From: Mesostigma viride
Taxonomy: Eukaryota > Streptophyta > Mesostigmatophyceae > Mesostigmatales > Mesostigmataceae
Assembly: GCA_009746045.1 (NCBI GenBank)
Contig: RPFO01000296.1
Span: 717,739-781,738, forward strand
Reading direction: 5' to 3'
DNA: 64,000 nucleotides
This document shows, in pieces, positions 42,600 to 52,020 of the stretch; position 1 is the stretch's first letter; the number at the start of each line of letters is the position of its first letter. The notes below the pieces were generated by a model. It was not told the origin of the DNA. It saw only the letters and a list, made by a program, of their open reading frames with translations, and searched no databases. The position numbers and the translations under genes are program-made.

Positions 42600-44290
42600 T
42601 CCAAGGCCAAAACTGGCCACCTAAACCACTTGCACTTGCATAGAAACAATAGTTGATCTCAGATTATGCTGTAACTTTGCAGTGGTGATGAATAATAGTT
42701 GTTCTGACCTTGTACAAAGTTCTACGCCATTTGGAGCCCTAGTTGGTGACAAATGCTAGCAAAATTTTGCTAGCATTTGTCATTAATGGCCATTTAAAAT
42801 CAATATTTAACCCAAATAATGTCAGAATGCCACCAAAACTTATTGCCATCATGCCAGCACCTGAAGCAAGGTCTCAACAAGTCATGAGCAGAAATTCAGA
42901 TCATGCAGAGCCCAAAATGGTGACATTTGCCAGCAATTGTCACCATTTTTTGCTTTTTTACCCACAATTTTAACAACATTACCCACCAAAACATTCTCCA
43001 AGCTGGGGCGCATCATTTAAATCTTTGCAGGCAACTCAAGAATGACTAGTACAAACAGTGTGCAAAACCTTGGTGCATGTGAATGCCTGAGTGGTGACCA
43101 TTGCTAGCAGAATCCATCATGTAAGGTAGGCATTGCCAGTATGCCACAAAGCTGTGATGTGCAGTGCATGTCCATATGTATACCCCATGACACCGTGCCT
43201 CTAAACTACTTGGCACATTGCAAAATGGGAAGGAAAGGTGAATAATACATGCCACATCACTAACACAGCCATTTGAATGCTACCAACACGCACCATGCAT
43301 GATATACACTGCGTGTACAGTAATACATGTCGAGAATATGCCGAGCGAGCATATCAAGGTGCAGTGACCCCAACGCTGGCACATGTCACCTGGCATCCAC
43401 GTATGCTCACATGATATGGCATTGGCATATCCCATGTCTCCATCTCTTGCACTTTGTGCGCACCAAGCCACCCATGCAGTCGCCCACCCATGCAGCCACC
43501 TGGCCACCCACCCACACAACTGCTCACACACTCGCGCGCCCGTGCACCCAGACAGCCACCTGTCCTCCCACCCAGTGACCCACCCACCAAGCCAGCCGCG
43601 CACGTGCTTACCCAACTTATACAACCATGCGTGCACCTAGGCACCCAACCACCTACCAACCCACTTGGACATCCACCCACCCACCAAGGCACCTGCGCAA
43701 CCCACACACCAACTAGGTAATAAGCAGGCATTCCCCCATCCAATGAGCCAACCACCCAACCACCCAACCACCTAAACACCCAGCCAGCTGGCCCCATATG
43801 CACCCGTCCGGCCACCCACAGTTGACCCACCCACGCACCTACCCACTCAACCATTCACTGCCCCCACACCCTTATACCCACTGACCCACCCACTGACCCA
43901 CCCACACATGCATTTTCTCAGCCAGCACCCCGGCACCTACCTCACCCCAAACCTGCACAGCCCTTCACCCGTGATAGGTGAGTCGGTCCCAACCATAAAC
44001 CCATCCACGCATCCATATCTGTGCGCCCACCCGTCCATCTACCCGTCCCTTCGCCCACCCACCCACATCTAGTCATCTACACATCCACCAGCCACCAGCC
44101 ACCAATGGCCCACCCACCAACCCACACACACACATACATCCCTAACCAACCAACCACCAACACACCACCCTCAAAAACGTGCAGTTGTTTCACTCATGCA
44201 TCCAACAACCCACCCACTTCAAAGTCCCCAAAGCCTATCATCACCCAGCCACCTGGGCATCTGCCAATAACCGACCGCCCTTGCACTCAT
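42600..44290. repeat. Segmental duplication, copy 2
   Basis: Diverged copy of 38600-40330, without the MITE-like insertion and without the CCCT microsatellite directly after it. Confidence 0.75.
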
Positions 44291-45539
44291 CCACCCACCA
44301 TGACCAGCCAGCCAGCCACCCACCCTCTCCAACTGCCTGTGCTCCCACCTACGCAGCCAGCCATTTACCAAAGCATCCACCTATCAGCCACCCACCTGCC
44401 ATTGAACCCACCCACGCCTAGGCATCCCTTGAAGCATCTATAGCCCAAGCCTCCCACCCAAGGCTCTCTGGGCAATCAAACAACCAAACAACCAATCACC
44501 CAGCTATACAACCACCTAACCACCTAACCACTCAACAACACAATCACCGAACCACCTAACTACCCAACACCCAAACCAGCCAGGCATGTGCCCGCCTCGC
44601 ATGCCCTCACCATTGCAACACCCCATACACGCCCCGCTCACCTAGCCAGCCACACACCCAGCCAGTCTCCTGCTCAACTCACGCATGAAGGCAATATCAG
44701 CCATGCATGGCCTCACCTTGCATCACTTGCATTGCCTGGTTAATTTGCATGAGACAGCTTCCATCTCATTGTCAGCAACTGAAAAGGCTCTTTCTTCACA
44801 GTAATGAATAAGCTACAACGTTGGAAACGTTCTCCCATCCCTCTTTAAAACAGTCTTTAAATCAGAAAGACAAGGGCAAATCTCTGGACAAGGTGGCAAT
44901 AACCACTGCACCATGCTCTTGAGAAAGTCTTAACAACCCAGCTTTCTACCCTTTTAGAAGCTGCCTTGCGTTAGCAACGATTCTGGGCCCTCTGGCTCGC
45001 TCACCTGGCTTAATCTGCGCTTCTTTATGGCTGCCGGGATATGCGAAGCTTGGGCCGAGGGTGTCGTGGCGAGGTCGTCTGCCCGACTCATCACTTCTCG
45101 AAACCGCACTGCCGACTAATAAAAACGATGCCCCCCTTTGCCTTTTGTATCTGGCGTCAAAAGAACAATGAACTCGCTTGGAAACACTGTCGCAAAGAGC
45201 TTCCTACAGGCATTATAAGCAATTTTCGCAGCTTTTACCGCACTTACTGCACATCCGGAAGACCATTAGCGGCCTTCGCGCGGAATCTTGGGCACGCCAT
45301 ATCTTCTGCTGGCTCATTGCCGCAGGCTGGCAGTATAGGAAGGTCGGGCATAGCCTAAAGAGCTGATTATCTGACGACAAAGATATGCATTGCATGAAGC
45401 AAGAAACAGACGGATTTCGCACCCCCATATTTATTCACGTCAATGCCGGACAATTAAAAGCGAAACTCAAAAAACGAAAACACTAACGTTTTCGGGAATA
45501 TTATAACGAACAAGCTGAGCTGCCAGCTATGTCGCGGTT
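44291..45539. other. No gene recognised
   Basis: Short frames only; the longest plausible one is a 105-codon plus-strand frame at 45041-45358 that matches no family. The first 350 bp continue the CCACC-rich tract. Confidence 0.35.
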
Positions 45540-45860
45540 TACGATCCAGTTAACGATAACGGCTCCGTAACCACCCCAGTGCCTAATATTGGGGCAGCTA
45601 TGGCGCCGTAACCACTACCTGACCCGTCCCGTATACCCCAACGTAACCTGAACCGAAGCCGTTCACGCCCCCGTAAACATAACCGGCCCAGTTACTGGGC
45701 CGTACCGAATCTCGGGGCCAATATTCCGAATGGTACCGTAACCGGTCCGGTAACCCAAACCGCCAACGAATACGGACCCGTAACCTGGCCCGTCGAAGTT
45801 ACCGGGCAGGTTACGGGGGCGTCGAAGTTACCGGACAGGTTACGGGGGCTTCAAATTAAC
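45540..45860. repeat. GTAACC/GGTTAC-rich degenerate repeat block, copy 2
   Basis: Same motif mix as 12797-13322. It ends AAATTAACTCCTAGTGTAATG, the reverse complement of the start of the first block, and abuts LINE ORF1 sequence. Confidence 0.65.
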
Positions 45861-45870
45861 TCCTAGTGTA

Positions 45871-46567
45871 ATGTCAACACATCTGCACATTAGCAGCCTG
45901 CTACATGCAGTGCTGTACACCGCGGGCCTCACCGCCCAGGCGGTGAAGGACATTGCCGCCAAGCCAGCCTCCGCCGTGCATGGCCCGGCAGGCGATGCTC
46001 CCCCCCAGACCTGGGCGGACATGCTGAAGCACCACACCACCTCCACCACAGCTCCACCATCGCGGAACAGCTCAAGCTCAACACACACTCAACCTCCGCA
46101 AGGAGGCAGACCTCACCAAGCGCAGCCCGGCACAATGTTATCGTCAAGCACTTCGACCAGCCGGCAGGTGCATGAGACGTAGGAGTCTCGTGCCATATCG
46201 TTTAAGCGCGACATTCTTACCCCCATGCAACTCACTGCCGGTGGGCTGCGGATGTCGGCCGCGTCCCGGCCTTCCCCGCACGCGGGGTAACTAGGCTGGC
46301 CCGGCTCCCCTGCTCCTCACCTTTAAGTACATGGCGGATAAGCTGTCGTTTCTTAAATGCCGCAAGAAGCTCTCGGGGACGTCCGACACGCTGGACGACG
46401 ACTTGACCCTGGCACAGCAACAGCGGCGACGGGAGCTATAGATGGCCGACCTACCTCCGGGCTCCGGCAGAGCTCAGGGGGGAAACCGGTATACTGGAGG
46501 GGGGAGGTCATCCACGTCGACCACAAGCCCTGGCAGGCCCCCCTGCCACCCGAGCAACCCCGAGTTT
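45871..46567 (+). pseudogene. LINE ORF1 fragment, plus-strand copy
   Basis: LTAQAVKDIAAKPASAVHGP and TWADMLKHHTTSTT match the protein read on the minus strand at 49151-50161. Downstream, ATGGCCGACCTACCTCCG...GGCAGGCCCCCCTGCCACC near 46441-46555 matches the same copy's end. Frames are broken and the middle is shortened, so this is an internally deleted, dead copy. ORF1 in LINEs usually encodes an RNA-binding chaperone. Confidence 0.65.
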
Positions 46568-46571
46568 AGTA

Positions 46572-47096
46572 GGGAATATATAGCAGTAGTAGATTAGTCA
46601 GGCTTAGCCTAGTCTGTGGCTCACGCTTACGCGCATTAATTAATTAATTAATTAATTATCAACATCACTCCGTTGGGAGTCAATGTAGCACATATCCCTG
46701 AGAAGGGGGCATATGGCTTTTAATACATCCTAGGCTACTTCATGCAGGGGTGGGAATGTAAGCTACCCGTGCTCTAGGTGCACCAGGGCACCCGCACCAC
46801 CATGCTGTCTCAGGTTCAACCCGCCTAAGGGGGGATCCTGGCACGGGGGAGGAAGATCATCGTAGCTATACAAGAGCTAGGACATGGCTTCTCGACAGAG
46901 AGCATCTCTCTGCATGGCATAGCATGGCTAAATTCTTAATGCAACATCCATGGGGGTCCCATTATATAGGCATGGATGGCGTGGCTAAATTCTGAAGGCA
47001 ACATCCATGGGGGCCATTATATAGGCGCACATGCGCGTGGGCCACATGCTATGTAGGCTAAGCCTTACTAATCTACACTACTGGTATATATATTCC
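46572..47096. mobile_element. MITE-like element with ~40-bp imperfect inverted ends, inserted in the LINE
   Basis: Left end GGAATATATAGCAGTAGTAG followed by ATTAGTCAGGCTTAGCCTA; the right end (47053-47096) is its imperfect reverse complement. A block at 46637-46803 matches the small element at 38801-38960, and the segment around 46845-47045 matches 50600-50790 in inverted orientation. It separates LINE ORF1 and ORF2. No coding capacity. Confidence 0.6.
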
Positions 47097-47102
47097 TAGC
47101 CT

Positions 47103-48966
47103 ATGTACGCTTGGACAGCCGTGTGCTACGGCCAGCCCGGCCAACTGGTTCACATCATGGAGGACGGCACTCGCGGCGGCCTGCTGTCGCGGTCGGGCAC
47201 CAGCACGGGGGCCCCCCGGGGACCCCTGTACTTTGCCGCCCCCCTCCAGGTTTGCCTCCAAGCGGTCCATGCTGCCCACCCGGCGGTCGCTATTCAGGCC
47301 TACTTGGATGATATCTACCTTCTGGGCCCTGTGCCGGACACCACCGCGGCTCTGCTGGCACTGCAGACCGCGGTGGCCGACATCAACCTCCAGTTGACCC
47401 TGGCCAAGTGCGCGGTGTACTCGCCCCAAGGTGATTGCTCCGGCTTTCCGCCCCAGCTCTTGGGCCGGGACGAGCGCCTCCATGGGTTGGATGTCCTCGG
47501 CGTTCCGGTTGGCGACCCCGCGTTTGTCATCGATGCTCTGCGGGCCGCCCTCGAGGCACGCACCGGCTGAGGTACTGCCCTTGATTGCGCGCCTTCATGA
47601 TTCGCAGACCACGGGTCTGCTTCTGTGGTTTTGCGCTCACCCTCGCGTCGTTCACTGGCTCCGGGGCGCTCTTCCGGCTCAGGTCCGGCTGGCCGCCGAG
47701 GGCCATGACGAACGCATCCAGTCGGCCTTGGCGCAGCTGGTCCTGGGCCCCGACCTCCCGCCACATGCTATTCGCATTGCCTCCCTGCCTGCACGGATGG
47801 GTGGCTGTGGTCTGACTCGTGCCGCCCGGCTGGCCCCAGCAGCATTTTTGGGCTCCGTCGCTCAGTCGTGGGCGGAAAGCTGCCGGCTCCTGCCCCTTTT
47901 GGCAACGGCAGCGCCTGACCTCCTGGACCCCAGCAGCCCTTTGCCCTTCGTCACCGCCATCCAGGAGGCCTATGCTGAGATCCAGCAGGCCTGTTCTCCC
48001 GTCCGTGCCGCTCAGGCGGTACAGCGCCACCTCCCTCGCGGCACTCCCTCGGTCGCCTCCGTTCAATCTCCCGCCGCATTCCCTGCTCGCGTCATCGATA
48101 AACACCAGAAAACCTACGCGGGTATTCTGCCCACGGCTGATTGGATTGCTCTTTTCGCGGACCTCAACGCCCAGGGACGTGCGTGGCTGTTCTCGCTTTC
48201 CTTGCGGAGTGTGGGCTCGGCCGGTACCTTCGTGCTCTCTCCATGGCCCCCCCATTCGCCTTGGCTCCCAGCCACTACTCGGTGGCGCTCCGGCACCATG
48301 CAGCTATTTGCCCCGCAGCCTCTTGTTCCGGCCGGGCGGCCTTGTGGTATAGCTGTGGGCAGCCGCTGGATCCCACGGGGACTCACTACCTTGCCTGCAT
48401 GGGGGGCAAACAGAATCAGAATTGGTATTTGTATTTGCACACTGTCCTCCTGACGGTGGTGCTCGCCATGATTCGGTCGGTTTTCCCCACGCGAACATCC
48501 GGTCCGAGGATGCGGATGGCGCTGCCTTCTATTCCCCAACCACCGGCCTGACATCGTGGTGCTGGACTTTGAGGGGGTGGCCGGCATCTGCTTATTGACG
48601 TTTCGGTGGCGCGGCCCTTGGCTCTTAGCCACGTGGCTGGGGCCTCCCTCACGGCAGGTTACACGGCGGACCGGGTGGAGCGGGCCAAGCTCCTGGCCTT
48701 AGTACGGCGACGTCGGGCACCATCGTGTGGTGCCCTTTGTCCTGGAGGAGTTTGGGGCCATGGGGCCCCTGACCTCCGCCTTCTTCAAGGAGTGTTGCCG
48801 GCTCCGGGAGGACCGGCTGGACCTGGAGGGCCAGCGGGCCCCATGGTCGGCGCGGACCTGGACGTCATATTGGCGTCAGCGCTTGTCGGTGGCGCTGACT
48901 CGGGCCATGGCTGACATCATGCTCCGCCGTACGCGGGCTGATTTTGCGGTGCAGCAGGGCTATTAG
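47103..48966 (+). pseudogene. LINE ORF2: reverse transcriptase plus restriction-like endonuclease (partial, frameshifted)
   Basis: From 47103: RSGTSTGAPRGPLYFAAPLQ then AYLDDIYLLGP, the catalytic Y-x-DD at 47301-47312. A second frame from 47431 continues with the RT thumb (SLPARMGGCGLTRAARLAP). A Cys/His cluster (CGQPLDPTGTHYLAC, about 48350-48400) follows. RPDIVVLD at 48544 and IDVSVARPLA near 48594-48620, followed by RVERAK, form the PD...D...K signature of the restriction-like endonuclease of R2/NeSL-type LINEs. The finger subdomain at the N-terminus is missing and there are at least three frame changes. The element copies its RNA at a nicked target by target-primed reverse transcription; this copy is inactive. 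Confidence 0.75.
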
Positions 48967-48969
48967 GTT

Positions 48970-49110
48970 CCTCCCGTTAGGCGTTTCCATTGGTCTTATC
49001 GTAGTATAGAGCTTTGACATGGCTCTGTACATAGGTTTATAGCTGGACGTTTGCTTTGGTTTGAGTGATTTCACTCTGCTGTAAGTAATTATATTTTTAA
49101 ATATATATTC
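48970..49110 (+). other. LINE 3' untranslated tail
   Basis: AT-rich tail after the stop at 48964-48966, ending TTTTTAAATATATATTCCTA where the inverted ORF1 copy begins. Confidence 0.4.
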
Positions 49111-49150
49111 CTAGTCTGAGGTGGCAGGAGGGGGCTGCCAGGGCTTGTGG

Positions 49151-50472
49151 TCAACGTGGATGACCGCCCCCCTCCAGTATACCGGCTTCCCCCTTGCGCT
49201 CTGCCGGAGCTGGAGGTAGGTCGGCCATAGCTCGCGTCGCCGCTGTTGCTGGGCCAGGAGTCAAGTCGTCGTCCAGCGTGAAGTGAGTCTCCGATAGCTT
49301 CTTGCGGCATTTAAGGAACGCCAGCTTGTCCGCCATGTACTTAAAGGTGAGGAGCATGCACGGGTGCCGGGCCAGCCTTCCCCCGCGCGCGGGGGAGGCG
49401 GACAGCCGACATGTCCAGCTCACCAGTGAGTAACATGGGGGCAAGAATGGCGCGCTTGAACATGCCTCAAGAAGGCTCGTGGAGGTCTCACCTGCCTGCT
49501 GGTCGAAGTGCTTGACGATGACATTGTGGCTGCGCCGGGCGATGTCGGCTTCCTCGCGAAGGTCGAGGGCTTGTTGCTTGAGTTGTGCCGAGATGGTGGA
49601 GGTGGTGGAGGTGGTGTGCTGCTTAAGCAAGTCCGCCCAGGTGGAGGGAGCATCGCCGGCCGGGCCAGCAGGCGCCGGCTGGGCGGCGATGTCCTTCACC
49701 GCCTGGGCGGTGAGGCCGGCGGTGTCATGCAAGCTCTCAAGGGCGTTGGCGGTGGCTTGAAGGCATTGGTCGAGGTCGAGGAGCTGGGCTTTGATGTCGG
49801 CAGTGGAGGCGGAAATGGCAGTGGAGGTGGAGGCGGCGGCGGTGGAAATGTGAGGAAGTTCAGCAGTCAGCGTGCCACCGATTGCTGCTATGTCGGCAGC
49901 AAGGGGGGTCACGTGCTGCTGAAAGGCTTCCGTGAGGATGGAACGGAGGGTGGGGGCAGAGATGGATGGAGCCCAGATCTCGCCGTCAGAGCGCATGAGA
50001 AGGGAGTTGAGGATGGTGTGTTGGAGGTGGGCGCGGTTGCACCCGTCCAGCACGCTGATGTTATGCCACCAGCTGCCGTCGGCGCAGATGAGGCGATTGA
50101 TGTCGTAGAGATGGAGGCACAGGTCATATAAAGCGAGGCGTAGTCCCCGTGGAAGAGGCAATGCAGGGCAGTTGCCGGGGACATGTTGGTCCAGTCGTGA
50201 TCATCGACCTTGAAAGGTTCAGGCCGAAAGCGCGGTTCTTTGGGGCGTGAAAACCCTCCTGTGTTGTCGGCTGGGCGGCTGCGTTTAGGGTCAGGCGATG
50301 CCGATGGCGAGGCATTGAGCCCGGGAGGGTGCTGGGCGACCACCAGTGCAGGACTAGTGTCACCGCTGCCTGCCGAACCTGATGGCGAAGCTGCAGCCGG
50401 AGCTGCAGACGTATTTTCATTGCCGAGCGCAGCCGCCAGGCTGCGTTGCGTCAAGGGGCGTTTGCTCGCCAT
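49151..50472 (-). pseudogene. LINE ORF1, inverted second copy, one frameshift
   Basis: Starts MASKRPLTQRSLAAALGNEN at 50472, is Ser/Pro/Ala-rich and basic, then at about 50140-50160 changes frame into a 336-codon frame (ALYDLCLHLYDINRLICADG). This contains a predicted helical/coiled-coil region (STADIKAQLLDLDQCLQATA, then LTAQAVKDIAAQ and LREEADIARRSHNVIVKHFD). It ends at 49151. Same family as the fragment at 45871-46567. ORF1 proteins of this kind bind element RNA. It lies head-to-head with the 3' end of the plus-strand ORF2 copy, so it belongs to a different insertion. Confidence 0.6.
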
Positions 50473-50599
50473 ATATTGCGTAATAGCGTCGGAAAATTAT
50501 ATCAGCATGTGCGTCTTAGAAAGACGAAGCGATAGTGATATTCACGACTAAATTCGGTGCTCAAACGTGAAAGTTATGAGCTCCGACAGCCATGGCTAC

Positions 50600-50965
50600 C
50601 TCGTGGCCGGGATTTGGCTTGACTCGGCATGGACATGTGCTACACTTACGCGCATGTGCGCCTATAATGGGACTCACGTACCATGGATGATGCATGAAGA
50701 ATCGAGCCAAGCTTTGCCTATGCAGAGAGCTCCTCTCTGCTGAGAAGCCATGCCATAGCCATTGTTTAGCTATGATGATCTTCCACACTCTGTCCGCGCC
50801 TTAGGTGCTGGAATACATAGTGGTGCAGGTGCACCTTGTGCACTCAGAGCAGGTGTAGTTTACACCCTACCCTTGCAGGAAGTAGGCACGAATGTATTAA
50901 AAGCCATATGCCCCTTCTCAGGGATATGTGCTACATGTACTCCCAACGGAGATATGTTACAATTT
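50600..50965 (-). mobile_element. MITE-like element, inverted copy
   Basis: Reverse complement of parts of 46637-47045: GGAAGATCATC-AGCTA, ATGGCTTCTC...GCAGAGAG, and the block CTCCGTTGGGAGTACATGTA with AGAAGGGGCATATGGCTTTT. It flanks the inverted ORF1 copy on its outer side. Confidence 0.6.
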
Positions 50966-51740
50966 TAATATTATTTTTTAATTTGTTTTTTACAGTGTTG
51001 TTTAACCGAAGATGCACACATCTATTAGCTCGTTAAGTAATTAATTAGTTAATACACGTGGACTGCGGCACATGAGTACAAGTCCTCCATGGGATCGCTA
51101 TGAATGCCATACTGGGTCACACGCGGTCGACGGTGCCCCCACCGACTGGGTGGTGGTGTCCTATTAGCTCATGTGAGTGCCGAAATGCCACTCGTTTCGT
51201 GCTGAACACAAAAACTACCCCAGCATAGTCCACCTGGTCTCACAAGCACCAAAAAATATGAAGTCATGAGCCAGGCAAACAATATGGTTTCTGGGTGAAA
51301 GCTCTGCTGTTTACATAGTAGTATGCTGTTTACCTATATACTGCTAGCTGTCAAAGCTCTGGAACATCTACACGCCATGCTACAGTAGTAGTACTTACCA
51401 GCACTAGCTCTTAAGTCGTAAGCTCCTAAGTGGTAAGATCCTTCCGGCCATGGAATGCTGGTCCTGCTCCTGGTTCCCCTGAATGCACATCTGGGGCTTC
51501 TTTGCCGGCCTAGCTTGCTCTTCCGATGCAGGGAAAGCCTCCCCATTTATTCCACGGGCATGCAATCTGCACGACATGATGGCCCTGTGGCCTTCGTTTG
51601 GTTTGAGGATTTGTTGCATTGTTTGGTGCTATGCGTGCTGCAGGCATTGCTCGGTGCTGGATCTTGACAATGAGGGCACATTAGTCGCCGGCGTTGTCTG
51701 ATCAATGCACCACATGCCATGCCCTGCATCATCAGCCCAT
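50966..51740. other. Intergenic, no gene seen
   Basis: Short frames only; (TTAA)-like tract near 51036-51050. A short palindrome-rich stretch (CTTAAGTCGTAAGCTCCTAA) lies near 51411-51435. Confidence 0.4.
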
Positions 51741-51741
51741 C

Positions 51742-51909
51742 CCCCCCCGCCCAGTCATCCAGGTCATTGTAGGCGACCACACTACCCCATAGTCATCCAG
51801 GTCATTGTAGGCGACCACACTAGCACATAGTCATCCAGGTCAATGTAGGCGACCACACTCCCCATAGTCATCCAGGTCATTGTAGGCGACCACACTAGCA
51901 AATATTGCC
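51742..51909. repeat. Tandem copies of the Deg1 stop-codon region, ~38-bp unit x4
   Basis: Units of AGTCATCCAGGTCATTGTAG followed by GCGACCACACTA. On the minus strand each begins CAATGACCTGGATGACTA, nearly identical to the last coding bases of the protease gene (NDLDD then stop, 51910-51927). They lie directly 3' of the stop codon. Confidence 0.8.
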
Positions 51910-52020
51910 CTAGTCGTCCAGGTCATTGTTGAAACTCATCATGACCGGGATCTGCTCATTCGACCGCAGCGTGATCGTGAACTCCTCCTTCTGGTCGCCC
52001 CGGAGGACCTCCACCTTGAC
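51910..52020 (-). CDS. DEG1: Deg1 exon 5 (PDZ C-terminus)
   Basis: Preceded by GAGCAG. Encodes VKVEVLRGDQKEEFTITL and ends SFNNDLDD then TAG. Confidence 0.85.
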   Translation of the reverse strand, partial: VKVEVLRGDQKEEFTITLRSNEQIPVMMSFNNDLDD

